The position numbers and the translations under genes are program-made. A DNA stretch of 64,000 nucleotides from Mesobacillus campisalis (GTDB taxonomy: Bacteria; Bacillota; Bacilli; Bacillales; Cytobacillaceae): the NCBI RefSeq assembly GCF_000986785.1, contig NZ_LAYY01000101.1, forward strand, positions 228,252-292,251. Direction: 5' to 3'. Under the pieces are notes generated by a model. It searched no databases and was not told the origin of the DNA. It was given only the letters and a program-made list of their open reading frames with translations. Below are positions 18,499-27,773 of the stretch, one piece after another. Position 1 is the first letter of the stretch, and the number at the start of each line of letters is the position of its first letter.

Positions 18499-19332
18499 AT
18501 GAAAGAAGTTTGGAGATATATTGATTCGGGCGATGGTTCGCCATCCTTCAACATGGCGCTTGACGAAGCGCTGCTTGATTGGCACAGCGAAGGGAAAATC
18601 CCGCCTGTTATCCGGTTTTACGGCTGGAATCCAGCTACTCTTTCTATCGGTTATTTTCAGAAGATCGAGAAAGAAATCAACATGGAGGCCGTGAAACAGC
18701 ATGGCCTTGGTTTTGTGCGCCGCCCGACTGGCGGACGCGGGGTCCTTCATGAACATGAACTTACATACAGTGTCATTGTCTCTGAAGATCATCCCGATAT
18801 GCCCAAGACTGTCACAGAGGCGTACAGGGTGATTTCGGAAGGGATTTTAAAAGGGTTTCAAAGGCTGGGCCTGGATGCGTATTTTGCGGTCCCTAAAAGT
18901 GATGATGAGAAAAGTGCCCTCAAAAATCCGCGGTCGGCTGTTTGTTTTGATGCACCAAGCTGGTATGAACTAGTGGTGGAAGGCAGAAAAGTGGCCGGAA
19001 GTGCACAGACCCGTCAAAAGGGTGTCATCCTCCAGCACGGTGCCATATTGCTCGATTTGGATGAAGACAAGCTGTTCAGTCTATTTAAATACCCAAACGA
19101 ACGGGTTAAAGAGCGGATGCAGAATGCTTTTAAAACCAAGGCGGTTGCAATCAATGAAATCAGCTCGCGGAGAATCCGCATTGATGAAGCCAAGCAGGCC
19201 TTCAGGGAGGGCTTTAAGGAAGCTTTGGATATCGGACTGGAACCCTATACCCTTAGTTCTGATGAAATGGACTATGTCCAACAGCTGGCAAAGAAAAAAT
19301 ACGAATCTGAAGAGTGGACCTTCAAAAGATAA
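18499..19332 (+). CDS. lipM: Octanoyltransferase LipM
   Basis: A 277-residue biotin/lipoate-ligase-fold enzyme that transfers octanoate from acyl carrier protein to GcvH, starting lipoate synthesis. Segments seen are [43 protein letters not shown] (with the catalytic Cys) and [11 protein letters not shown]. Proximity to gcv makes sense, because its acceptor is the H protein of the same system. Divergent from yqhL. Confidence 0.92.
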   Translation: MKEVWRYIDSGDGSPSFNMALDEALLDWHSEGKIPPVIRFYGWNPATLSIGYFQKIEKEINMEAVKQHGLGFVRRPTGGRGVLHEHELTYSVIVSEDHPDMPKTVTEAYRVISEGILKGFQRLGLDAYFAVPKSDDEKSALKNPRSAVCFDAPSWYELVVEGRKVAGSAQTRQKGVILQHGAILLDLDEDKLFSLFKYPNERVKERMQNAFKTKAVAINEISSRRIRIDEAKQAFREGFKEALDIGLEPYTLSSDEMDYVQQLAKKKYESEEWTFKR

Positions 19333-19522
19333 AGAGGGCGGCCAAGGACCGCTTTTTCTTTTTGCTCCTTTTCTGAAAAGGTCTTTTCCGGCAGTGGGAA
19401 AATGCAAGCTGTGAAATTTGTTGAAATTTATCGTTTTATGGCATATAACTGGCTTTCTCTCTTATTCTCTCTTTTTTCTTATGGATTTCTGGTTTGACAA
19501 ATTTAAATGGAGTTGACCTAAA

Positions 19523-19570
19523 ATCAATATGTTGTGTTGTCGAAAATTAAAAATACACTATATATTGATT
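19523..19570 (+). promoter_or_regulatory. Two NrdR boxes upstream of nrdJ
   Basis: ATCAATATGTTGTGTT (19523-19538) and ACACTATATATTGATT (19555-19570) each match one half of the NrdR consensus ACACwATATwTTGTGT well and the other half partly. Their offset is 32 bp, three helical turns, a spacing known for NrdR sites. This lies in the 360-bp gap 19333-19692, which otherwise has a weak hairpin after lipM (about 19336-19362) and candidate TTGACA/TAAAAT elements near 19494-19523. Confidence 0.72.
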
Positions 19571-19692
19571 TATGGTGTTTTGATATGATAACGTAAGGGT
19601 AATTCGAAAGTACATCCAGAATGAGCAGAGATTTCCTCTAAACCTTTTAAACTGGACGGTATTTCTGAATTTTACTAGAAGGAGATGTGATT

Positions 19693-20487
19693 ATGTCTGT
19701 TGAGCTAGGCCGAAAAATGAATATTAATATTGAGAACCTGAACAAGGATATTAGCCTGTTTCCTCAGGTCCATCCCATTACACCTGACATGAAGACCACC
19801 CACAAAGGGGTATCCCGTCTTGTCATGCTGGATCGGTATACATTCAAGGATACGGAGAAAGTAACCTTGTCAGAGGGCGATTTTGTTGTTCTTACCATCA
19901 AAGAGGATCCAAAGTTTCCGGCACGCGGACTCGGATTTATACTAGATATAGATTGGGAATCAAAATATGCAACCGTCCAGGTTGATGAGGAATTCCGTGG
20001 TGTATTGGATGAGCCGGAGGAAGCAAGGACTGGCATCATCAGAAAGTCTCTCGATGTAATTGAGAAGCCGCTTGAAGTTTTTTATGAACAGATTGCAAAA
20101 CGCAATGCAACGGGCCTTGCTTCTGTTGAAAAAACGGAGGAGAAGCGGAAAGAGTGGTTCGAAAAGTTTTATCAGGAACTGTCGAATCTCAACTTCATTC
20201 CGGCAGGCCGGGTGCTGTACGGAGCAGGCGCTGATACGGACGTTACATACTTTAATTGCTATGTAATGCCGTTTGTCCAGGATTCCCGCGAAGGAATCTC
20301 CGAGCACAGAAAGCAGGTAATGGAGATCATGAGCCGCGGCGGCGGTGTAGGCACCAACGGTTCAACTCTCCGTCCGCGCAACACGCTTGCTAAAGGTGTA
20401 AACGGCAAATCCTCAGGATCGGTATCCTGGCTGGATGATATTGCAAAACTGACGCATTTGGTTGAGCAGGGTGGATCAAGACGTGGT
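19693..20487 (+). CDS. nrdJ: Class II (B12-dependent) ribonucleotide reductase, exon 1
   Basis: The first 265 residues of NrdJ, which reduces ribonucleotides to deoxyribonucleotides using adenosylcobalamin. It includes FIPAGRVLYGAG, FNCYVMPFVQDSREGI and the RGGGVGTNGSTLRPRN active-site region. ATG 19693 follows AAGGAGA. The frame appears to stop at 20499, but that stop lies inside a group I intron. The exon ends in the conserved GGSRRG at 20487. Joined to exon 2 the protein is 854 residues, normal for the family. Confidence 0.93.
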
Positions 20488-20806
20488 AAAACAGCATAAA
20501 GTGCCTCGTCTATAAAAAAACCTCGTGAATTGCTGGGAACTCTTTAATGGCTTGCTGGCTACAACGGAACTGGAAACGGTAAACGTGAAGGCTTAAAAAC
20601 AAGTGAGTGGATAAAGACAACCAGCAGCCAAGCTCCTTAAAAGGAGAAGGTTCAACGACCATCGAAAACACGCTACATAAGCGGAAGTGAGTAGAGTAGG
20701 AATCAAGCGATTCCGAAGTGCGAGGACATTCCAAGTGGATGTAAGATATGGTCTGAACTCTGGGGTGACCTAGAGAGTTGATGTAGCGACTCAACGCAAC
20801 AAATTG
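20488..20806 (+). ncRNA. Group I self-splicing intron in nrdJ, no homing endonuclease
   Basis: The 319-nt insertion has hallmark group I elements. P1: exon end ACGUGGU pairs with internal guide GCCUCGU, with the usual U-G pair at the splice site. P10: guide GUGC pairs with exon 2 start GCAC. The core contains TTCAACGACCATCG and GATATGGTCTGAACTC; GACCAT (20657-20662) and ATGGTC (20748-20753) form P7. TGCTGG (20531-20536) with CCAGCA (20621-20626) suits P4. The intron ends in G at 20806. Splicing gives GGT|GCA, restoring GGSRRG-AQMIM in frame. It has no ORF of note. Confidence 0.93.
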
Positions 20807-22576
20807 GCACAAATGATCATGCTGGCCGACTGGCATCCTGACATCATTGAATTCATCATTTCGAAAATGCAAAACCCCCGCATCCTCCGTTTCCTTATTG
20901 AAAACACCGAGGATGAAACGATTAAAAAGCATGCGAAGGAAAAATTGAAGTTCACTCCGCTGACCTTGCAGGAAGAAGCGATGTACCAGGGAATCGTGAA
21001 CTATAAAAATATTCCGGGATACGGCGGCTTCAGCGCGGAAATCATCCAGGCGGCTGAAGAAAAGCTTCAGACAGGCGGAAACTATACTGTTCACAATCCG
21101 GAATTCCTGACAGGGGCAAACATATCTGTCACATTGACAAAAGAATTCATGGAAGCAGTCGAGAATGACGGCGATTTTGCATTACGCTTCCCTGATGTAG
21201 AGTCTTATGATCCAGAAACGATGGAGACCTACAACGAAGAATGGCATAAAGTCGGCGATGTCCGCGAATGGGAAAAGCTTGGCTATAAAGTGCGCACGTA
21301 TAAAAAGATCAAGGCGAAAGAACTCTGGAACCTGATCAACATTTGTGCCACCTACTCCGCTGAGCCAGGCATCTTCTTCATCGACAATGCAAATGACGAG
21401 ACAAACGCCCAAGCTTATGGGCAAAAGGTTGTTGCGACGAACCCGTGTGGGGAACAACCCCTCGCACCATACAGTGTTTGTAACCTTGCAGCTGTCAACC
21501 TTGCCGAAATGGCTGATAAAGAAACAAAGACAGTTAACTTTGAAAAATTAAAGCGCACAGTAGAAGTGGGCGTAAGAATGCAGGACAACGTCATTGATGC
21601 AACGCCTTACTTCCTTGAAGAAAACAAAAAGCAGGCACTTGGCGAACGCCGTGTCGGGCTTGGAGTAATGGGCCTTCACGATCTGCTGATCTACTGCGAA
21701 ACAGAATACGGTTCAGAGAAAGGCAATGAGCTGGTTGATAAAGTATTCGAAACAATTGCTACCACTGCATACCGCGCATCAGTAGAACTTGCTAAAGAAA
21801 AGGGCAGCTTCCCATTCCTGGATGGTGAAACTGCAGAAGAAACGAATTCTTTAAGGAATGCGTTCATCAACACAGGCTTTATGAAAAAAATGCCTGAAGA
21901 TGTACGCGAAGCCATCCTTGAAAATGGCATTCGCAATTCGCACCTGCTGACTGTGGCTCCGACGGGATCCACTGGTACAATGGTTGGCGTCTCTACAGGA
22001 CTTGAACCATATTTCTCTTTCTCTTACTTCAGAAGCGGCCGTCTTGGCAAATTCATCGAAGTAAAAGCGGATATCGTTGAGGAATACTTGCAGCAAAACC
22101 CGGAAGCAGATCCAGATAACCTGCCAAACTGGTTTGTAACAGCAATGGAGCTTGCGCCAGAAGCGCATGCAGATGTACAATGCGTCATCCAGCGCTGGAT
22201 TGACAGCTCCATCAGCAAGACCGTTAACGCGCCGAAGGGATACAGCGTTGAACAGGTGGAAGCCGTGTACGAGCGTCTTTATAAAGGCGGTGCAAAAGGC
22301 GGCACCGTTTATGTTGACGGCTCCCGTGATACACAGGTACTGACCCTAAAGGCGGAAGAAAACAGCTTTGAAGAAGAAGATAAAACAGCAAAGAAAGAAA
22401 AAGCAAAACAGCATGTCGTATTAGTGGACACCATCCATGAACTGCGTTCGACGAACGTGACCATCGGTTCAGAGGTTGGCAACACCTGCCCGGTTTGCCG
22501 TAAAGGCGAAGTCAAGGAAATTGGCGGCTGCAATACATGTACAAACTGTAACGCACAGCTTAAGTGCGGACTGTAA
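20807..22576 (+). CDS. nrdJ: Class II (B12-dependent) ribonucleotide reductase, exon 2
   Basis: The remaining 589 residues start AQMIMLADWHPDIIEF directly after the intron. The catalytic finger loop is VVATNPCGEQPLAPYSVCNL, followed by GVMGLHDLL and the VAPTGSTGTMVGVS nucleotide loop. The C-terminal region ends with a four-Cys ribbon CPVC...CNTCTNC and CGL, the usual C-terminal redox/zinc region. There is no SD before the ATG at 20813, so independent translation is unlikely. A terminator follows. Confidence 0.93.
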   Translation, partial: AQMIMLADWHPDIIEFIISKMQNPRILRFLIENTEDETIKKHAKEKLKFTPLTLQEEAMYQGIVNYKNIPGYGGFSAEIIQAAEEKLQTGGNYTVHNPEFLTGANISVTLTKEFMEAVENDGDFALRFPDVESYDPETMETYNEEWHKVGDVREWEKLGYKVRTYKKIKAKELWNLINICATYSAEPGIFFIDNANDETNAQAYGQKVVATNPCGEQPLAPYSVCNLAAVNLAEMADKETKTVNFEKLKRTVEVGVRMQDNVIDATPYFLEENKKQALGERRVGLGVMGLHDLLIYCETEYGSEKGNELVDKVFETIATTAYRASVELAKEKGSFPFLDGETAEETNSLRNAFINTGFMKKMPEDVREAILENGIRNSHLLTVAPTGSTGTMVGVSTGLEPYFSFSYFRSGRLGKFIEVKADIVEEYLQQNPEADPDNLPNWFVTAMELAPEAHADVQCVIQRWIDSSISKTVNAPKGYSVEQVEAVYERLYKGGAKGGTVYVDGSRDTQVLTLKAEENSFEEEDKTAKKEKAKQHVVLVDTIHELRSTNVTIGSEVGNTCPVCRKGEVKEIGGCNTCTNCNAQLKCGL

Positions 22577-22589
22577 ATAAAGCGAATGG

Positions 22590-22620
22590 AGCAGGACTAT
22601 TAGAGTCCTGCTTCTTTTTT
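22590..22620 (+). terminator. Terminator of nrdJ
   Basis: AGCAGGACT/AGTCCTGCT stem with short loop, followed by a T run. Confidence 0.9.
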
Positions 22621-22706
22621 ATTCACTGGAAAAATTTCGATAACCTCTTTTCCACCTTCAGGCTCATACTAACAAATAAGAAATCTGGAAGAAATGAGGT
22701 TGAAGG

Positions 22707-23732
22707 ATGAAACCATTTACCCCCCAGCTCGTCTATATTGAACCGCAAGCTTTGGAATATCCCCTCGGCCGTGAGCTAAAGGAAAAGTTTGAAGGCATGG
22801 GCCTAGAAATCAGGGAAACCACTTCCCATAACCAGGTCAGGAACATTCCCGGAGACAATGAACTTCAGCAATACCGCAATGCAAAGTCGACTCTTGTCGT
22901 TGGAGTGAGGAGAACACTTAAATTTGATACGTCCAAGCCCTCCGCCGAGTACGCCATCCCTTTGGCAACAGGCTGCATGGGTCATTGCCATTACTGCTAC
23001 CTGCAGACCACACTCGGAAGCAAACCCTATATCCGCACCTATGTCAATCTGGAGGAAATCTTTGAACAAAGCGAAAAGTATATTGAGGAAAGGAAACCGG
23101 AAATCACCCGGTTTGAAGCAGCCTGTACTTCCGATATCGTCGGCATTGACCACCTGACACATGCATTGAAAAAGACGATCGAATTCATTGGACAGACCGA
23201 ATATGGAAGGCTGAGGTTTGTTACGAAATACCACCATGTTGACCATCTGCTTGATGCAAAACATAATGGGAAGACGCGTTTCCGCTTCAGTGTCAATTCG
23301 CGGTTTGTAATAAAAAATTTTGAACCTGGCACTTCGTCTTTTGATGAACGGCTTGAAGCAGCCCGGAAAGTGGCTGGCGCAGGCTATCCTTTAGGATTCA
23401 TTGTCGCACCGATCTACCGCCATGAAGGATGGGAAGAAGGCTATCGTGAATTGTTCGAGCGCCTGCACCACTCGCTTGAGGGGATACAGCTGGGAGACTT
23501 GACCTTTGAACTGATCCAGCACCGCTTTACAAAACCAGCCAAAAAAGTCATCATGAAGCGCTATCCGAAGACAAAGCTTGAAATGAATGAAGAAGAACGC
23601 AAATATAAATGGGGGCGTTACGGCATTGGCAAATATGTCTATCAGCCCGAACAGGCCAATGAACTTGAAACCACGATCCGGGAGTACATCAAATCTTACT
23701 TCCCGGAGGCTGAAGTCCAATATTTTACTTGA
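22707..23732 (+). CDS. splB: Spore photoproduct lyase
   Basis: A 341-residue radical SAM enzyme that reverses the UV-induced thymine dimer (spore photoproduct) at germination. The Fe-S motif is GCMGHCHYCYLQ (Cys90, 94, 97) and the conserved redox Cys140 is in FEAACTSDIVGIDHLTH. No splA precedes it; it stands alone. CATACTA at 22665-22671 matches a sigma-G -10 box and would fit forespore expression, but I see no convincing -35. Confidence 0.95.
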   Translation: MKPFTPQLVYIEPQALEYPLGRELKEKFEGMGLEIRETTSHNQVRNIPGDNELQQYRNAKSTLVVGVRRTLKFDTSKPSAEYAIPLATGCMGHCHYCYLQTTLGSKPYIRTYVNLEEIFEQSEKYIEERKPEITRFEAACTSDIVGIDHLTHALKKTIEFIGQTEYGRLRFVTKYHHVDHLLDAKHNGKTRFRFSVNSRFVIKNFEPGTSSFDERLEAARKVAGAGYPLGFIVAPIYRHEGWEEGYRELFERLHHSLEGIQLGDLTFELIQHRFTKPAKKVIMKRYPKTKLEMNEEERKYKWGRYGIGKYVYQPEQANELETTIREYIKSYFPEAEVQYFT

Positions 23733-23823
23733 TTCCATAAATTTTCGCCTTGTACGCCGTACTATTTTACAGCGAATCCGCTTAAAGATGTAACAAGCAA
23801 GTTACTGACAGGGGTGGACTTGT

Positions 23824-24711
23824 ATGTATATAGACGGCGTGTTTTCAGGCGGAGGGATCAAGGGATTCGCCCTTATTGGAGCTTATGCAGCTGTTGAAGA
23901 AAAAGGGTTTGCCTTCAAAAGGGTAGCCGGCACGAGTGCCGGCTCAATCGTTGCTGCCCTCATCACTGCGGGGTATACAAGCGGAGAAATAACCCGGCTT
24001 GTCGATGAAATGGACTTAAAAACTTTCATGGACTCACGGAACAATCTTATTCCTTCTGCTTTGGCAAAATGGCTGTTCATTTATTGGCGGCTCGGCCTGT
24101 ATAAAGGAAAAGAGCTTGAAAAGTGGCTCACTGAAAAGCTTGCTGACAAAGGTTTAAGAACTTTTGGCGATCTCCCGCCAGATGCTTTGAGGATAGTCGC
24201 TTCAGACCTCACCAATGGAAGGCTGTTCATTCTTCCTGATGACTTGCCAAAATACGGAATAGACCCCCGTTCCTTTCCGATTGCCAAAGCTGTCAGGATG
24301 AGCTGCAGCCTTCCATATTTTTTTGAGCCAGTCAAATTGAAGGAATATGGGGGCGGGACCAGTGTTATTGTCGATGGTGGGGTCCTCAGCAATTTTCCAA
24401 TGTGGCTGTTTGATAAGGAAAATGTAAAAAAAACCCGTCCGGTCCTGGGCATCAAACTAAGCCATAATCTTGCCGAACATCCCCGCCATGAAATCAAAAA
24501 CGCCATCAGGATGTTCGAAGCTCTATTCGAAACCATGAAAGACGCTCATGATTCCAGGTACATTTCACGGAAGCATGAAAAAAATATCATATTTATTCCG
24601 ACTGAGGGAGTATTGGCTACGGAGTTTCAACTGACCTCCGGCAAAAAACAGGATCTTATCCAGCTCGGGTATAAATGCGCCATGGATTTTTTCAGAAAGT
24701 GGGGCTATTAG
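23824..24711 (+). CDS. yqhO: Patatin-like phospholipase YqhO
   Basis: A 295-residue patatin-domain lipid hydrolase. The oxyanion loop is SGGGIKGFALIGA (about residues 8-20), the nucleophile elbow GTSAGS, and the catalytic Asp sits in VDGGVLSN. No signal peptide, so cytoplasmic or membrane-associated. GGGGTGG precedes ATG 23824. The substrate in vivo is unknown. Confidence 0.88.
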   Translation: MYIDGVFSGGGIKGFALIGAYAAVEEKGFAFKRVAGTSAGSIVAALITAGYTSGEITRLVDEMDLKTFMDSRNNLIPSALAKWLFIYWRLGLYKGKELEKWLTEKLADKGLRTFGDLPPDALRIVASDLTNGRLFILPDDLPKYGIDPRSFPIAKAVRMSCSLPYFFEPVKLKEYGGGTSVIVDGGVLSNFPMWLFDKENVKKTRPVLGIKLSHNLAEHPRHEIKNAIRMFEALFETMKDAHDSRYISRKHEKNIIFIPTEGVLATEFQLTSGKKQDLIQLGYKCAMDFFRKWGY

Positions 24712-24715
24712 CAAA

Positions 24716-24750
24716 AAAAATCGGGCTCAAAAGGAGGCCCGATTTTTCTT
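24716..24750. terminator. Bidirectional terminator
   Basis: AAAAATCGGGC/GCCCGATTTTT stem between convergent yqhO and yqhP; it overlaps the 3' end of yqhP. Confidence 0.85.
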
Positions 24751-25098
24751 TTTCCCTTTCCTTCCTTCAATCACAGTCAGGTGGGATGCATCTTTCTTCT
24801 TTTTTCTTGCCGCGGACAGCGACCCGATTGGCGTGCGTTTGCCAGATGTATGGCTTTCTTTATGCTGGAATCGTTTTTTTGATTGTTTTGCTGCTTTATT
24901 GAATGCTCGCTGCTCATGTTTTTGAGGGCCAGCTTTGGAAAAACGATTAATGAGGAAAAAGATTACGGCAACAATCAACACCATTATGGCGATTGAACGG
25001 AAAAAACCGGCCGGATTATTAACCAGCTGCGAAATAATACCTATTATTGCAAGAGAGATTAATCCTGCAACAATATAAAATGACGTCCGATTTTTCAA
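24727..25098 (-). CDS. yqhP: SA1362-like membrane protein YqhP
   Basis: A 123-residue protein with two transmembrane helices near the N-terminus (FYIVAGLISLAIIGIISQLV and SIAIMVLIVAVIFFLINRF), then a strongly basic tail (SKKRFQHKESH, RKKKKDASH). TTG 25098 is the best start: AGGGAGGTGG lies about 6 nt upstream. The frame stays open to 25227 without an SD. Function unknown. Confidence 0.75.
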   Translation of the reverse strand: MKNRTSFYIVAGLISLAIIGIISQLVNNPAGFFRSIAIMVLIVAVIFFLINRFSKAGPQKHEQRAFNKAAKQSKKRFQHKESHTSGKRTPIGSLSAARKKKKDASHLTVIEGRKGKKKNRASF

Positions 25099-25375
25099 AA
25101 AAGCCACCTCCCTATGAGCATCATGAGCAATTTTTTTTGTTTTTAAACCAGGAATGAAATTATTTATACAATTTCTCCAAGAGCAGAGGTTTTTCCTTCC
25201 CGGTTTCCAATAAAACCAAAGCCCCATAATTCTATACTTACCTATATCTTACTAAAAAAAACATCAAACCTCTAGGTTATCGCTTTGTTTCCCCGAAAAA
25301 TAAGTGTGAACCAGCAAATGGATTTTATGCAATAGATTGAAGGGCGATGGACATAATAATAAAAGGAGGTGCTGC

Positions 25376-25897
25376 ATGATGGGAGAAGAAAATGAAAAAA
25401 GGCTGGAACAAAACCAGCATGAAAAACCCATGTCTTTTATCAGCATGGTGATAATTACGGGACTGGTAGGCGGCATATTATGGAGTTCGCTCGCTTTGCT
25501 GGCATATGTTTTTAATTTTACCGAAATAAGGCCGAATGTAATTTTGGAGCCATGGGCACTCGGAGATTGGAAAAAGGGTTGGATTGGCACGGTCTTTTCG
25601 ATTCTGTCCATCGGTCTCATATCAATTGGTGCTGCTATTGTATATTATGCACTTTTAAGGAAATTTGATAGTCTCTGGGTGGGGGCACTTTATGGAGGAG
25701 CACTATTCCTGCTCGTTTTTTATGTATTGAATCCTATTTTTCCAGGAATAAAGCCATTTTTGGAACTTTCCAGGAACACCTTGATCACTTCAGCGTGCTT
25801 TTATGTTCTGTTTGGGGTATTCGTCGGGTATTCCATCTCCTTTGAAGAAGCAGAGCGCAACGGGAAAAGGGATCAGAGAGAAGAAGCGCCAGCCTGA
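25376..25897 (+). CDS. yqhR: Membrane protein YqhR
   Basis: A 173-residue protein with four predicted membrane helices after a charged start, matching YqhR by position and by its GGILWSSLALLAYVFNFTEI segment. AAAAGGAGGT precedes tandem ATGs at 25376 and 25379. Function unknown. In B. subtilis aroQ (yqhS) comes next; here it is absent. Confidence 0.8.
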   Translation: MMGEENEKRLEQNQHEKPMSFISMVIITGLVGGILWSSLALLAYVFNFTEIRPNVILEPWALGDWKKGWIGTVFSILSIGLISIGAAIVYYALLRKFDSLWVGALYGGALFLLVFYVLNPIFPGIKPFLELSRNTLITSACFYVLFGVFVGYSISFEEAERNGKRDQREEAPA

Positions 25898-25955
25898 TGG
25901 GTCTTACCTGTCCTCTTTGTTCTTCTAAGTAGTACGCAAGATTTCAGTTATGTTA

Positions 25956-25984
25956 GAATGTTCTTATTGAACATTCTTTTTTTC
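25956..25984 (+). terminator. Terminator after yqhR
   Basis: AGAATGTTC/GAACATTCT hairpin followed by seven T. Confidence 0.88.
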
Positions 25985-26005
25985 ACGAGTTAGGAGAGGG
26001 TCCAT

Positions 26006-27067
26006 ATGGAAAAAATCCAAAAATTGCAGGAGCGGCTGGAAAGCCTTAGTCTTGATGCCATGCTCATTACAAGCAGCTACAACCGAAGGTATATGACCGG
26101 CTTTACTGGATCAGCCGGCGCAGTCTTGATTTCTGCAGGAAAAGCACAATTTATTACAGATTTCCGCTATACGGAGCAGGCTGCGGCGCAATGCAAGGGA
26201 TATGAAATCATCCAGCACAAGGGGACGATTGCCAATGAAGTGGCTTCGCAGGTTAAAAAACTGGGTATAAGCAAACTGGGCTTTGAGGAAGACCATGTTA
26301 CATTTTCAGCCTTCAAGGTGTTTGAGAAGGAAATCGGCGCCGAACTTGTCCCTGTTTCTGGAGAAATTGAAAAGTTACGCTTGATTAAGACAAAGGCAGA
26401 GATTAAGATATTAAAGGAAGCAGCAGATATTGCCGATGCTGCATTTAAACATATCCTTGATTACATTCGCCCCGGCTTGACAGAGCTTCAGGTGTCCAAC
26501 GAATTGGAATTCCATATGAGGTCTCTGGGAGCAGCTTCCTCTTCATTTGATATCATTGTCGCTTCCGGACATCGTTCGGCCCTTCCGCATGGCGTTGCCA
26601 GTGACAAGGTGATCGAATCCGGCGATTTTGTGACCCTCGATTTTGGAGCGTACTATAAAGGATACGTTTCGGACATTACCAGAACAGTAGCAGTAGGACA
26701 GCCATCCGATAAACTAAAGGAAATTTATCAGATTGTACTGGATGCCCAATTGCGCGGTGTTGCTGGAATCAAGCCGGGATTGACCGGGAAGCAGGCAGAC
26801 GCTTTAACAAGGGATTATATCACTGAACATGGATATGGAGAATATTTCGGACATTCGACAGGCCATGGCATCGGCCTTGAGGTTCATGAAGGCCCCGGAC
26901 TTTCGTTCAAATCCGATGTGGTACTTGAAACCGGGATGGTTGTCACCGTTGAACCGGGAATTTACATACCTGGCCTTGGCGGAGTCAGGATCGAGGATGA
27001 TATTGTCATTACTGAAGACCAGAATGAGCGGCTTACACATTCAACTAAAGAGCTGATTATTCTTTAA
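26006..27067 (+). CDS. yqhT: Xaa-Pro peptidase, M24B family (YqhT)
   Basis: A 353-residue aminopeptidase P/prolidase. The N-terminal creatinase-type domain (about 1-125) precedes the pita-bread domain with metal ligands in [39 protein letters not shown] and GGVRIEDD. It cleaves peptides with proline in the second position. It is 20 bp upstream of efp, whose product relieves stalling at prolines; this pairing is conserved in Bacillus. Confidence 0.92.
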   Translation: MEKIQKLQERLESLSLDAMLITSSYNRRYMTGFTGSAGAVLISAGKAQFITDFRYTEQAAAQCKGYEIIQHKGTIANEVASQVKKLGISKLGFEEDHVTFSAFKVFEKEIGAELVPVSGEIEKLRLIKTKAEIKILKEAADIADAAFKHILDYIRPGLTELQVSNELEFHMRSLGAASSSFDIIVASGHRSALPHGVASDKVIESGDFVTLDFGAYYKGYVSDITRTVAVGQPSDKLKEIYQIVLDAQLRGVAGIKPGLTGKQADALTRDYITEHGYGEYFGHSTGHGIGLEVHEGPGLSFKSDVVLETGMVVTVEPGIYIPGLGGVRIEDDIVITEDQNERLTHSTKELIIL

Positions 27068-27087
27068 GAAAAGCTAGGAGGACTAAC

Positions 27088-27645
27088 ATGATTTCAGTTA
27101 ACGATTTTAAAACAGGCTTGACGATTGAAGTGGATAATGGCATTTGGCGTGTCATGGATTTTCAGCATGTGAAACCAGGAAAAGGCGCCGCTTTTGTCCG
27201 ATCCAAACTTCGCAACCTGCGCACTGGCGCTGTCCAGGAAAAAACGTTCCGCGCAGGCGAGAAGGTTGGGAAAGCACAGATTGACAACCGCAAAATGCAA
27301 TATCTGTATGCAAACGGAGATCAGCATGTCTTCATGGACAATGAATCCTACGAGCAAATTGAACTGCCGGCAGCATCCATTGAGTACGAGTTGAAATTCC
27401 TTAAGGAAAATATGGAAGTATCCATTATGATGTATCAAGGTGAAACTCTCGGAGTGGAGCTTCCGAATACAGTTGAACTTGAAGTGACTGAAACTGAGCC
27501 AGGAATTAAAGGTGATACTGCTTCAGGCGGATCCAAGCCTGCAACTCTTGAAACAGGCCTTACTGTTCAAGTCCCATTCTTTATTAACCAGGGAGATCGC
27601 CTGATTATCAATACTACTGAAAGCTCTTATGTTTCCCGCGCATAA
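27088..27645 (+). CDS. efp: Translation elongation factor P
   Basis: A 185-residue three-domain protein that binds between the P and E sites and restores peptide bond formation at polyproline. The tip loop is [15 protein letters not shown], with the Lys at about residue 32 that is modified in many bacteria. The C-terminal domain has the signature [23 protein letters not shown] precedes ATG 27088. Confidence 0.97.
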   Translation: MISVNDFKTGLTIEVDNGIWRVMDFQHVKPGKGAAFVRSKLRNLRTGAVQEKTFRAGEKVGKAQIDNRKMQYLYANGDQHVFMDNESYEQIELPAASIEYELKFLKENMEVSIMMYQGETLGVELPNTVELEVTETEPGIKGDTASGGSKPATLETGLTVQVPFFINQGDRLIINTTESSYVSRA

Positions 27646-27648
27646 TGC

Positions 27649-27682
27649 AAAACCTGCTTGCCCTTGCAAGCAGGTTTTTTTA
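27649..27682 (+). terminator. Terminator after efp
   Basis: AACCTGCTTGC/GCAAGCAGGTT hairpin plus T run. Confidence 0.92.
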
Positions 27683-27773
27683 TTCACCAATTAGTAATAT
27701 TTTTTCACTATTTATATAGTTGCTTTCTGATAAAATAACCCTGAAATCATCTTAACTTAAGTGGGTGACATTA

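Noticed and set aside
20488-20499. Reading nrdJ as truncated at 20499 (ending RRGKTA) with a second independent gene starting near 20813
   Set aside because: The stop lies inside a group I intron; exons join exactly in frame and no SD precedes the second ATG.
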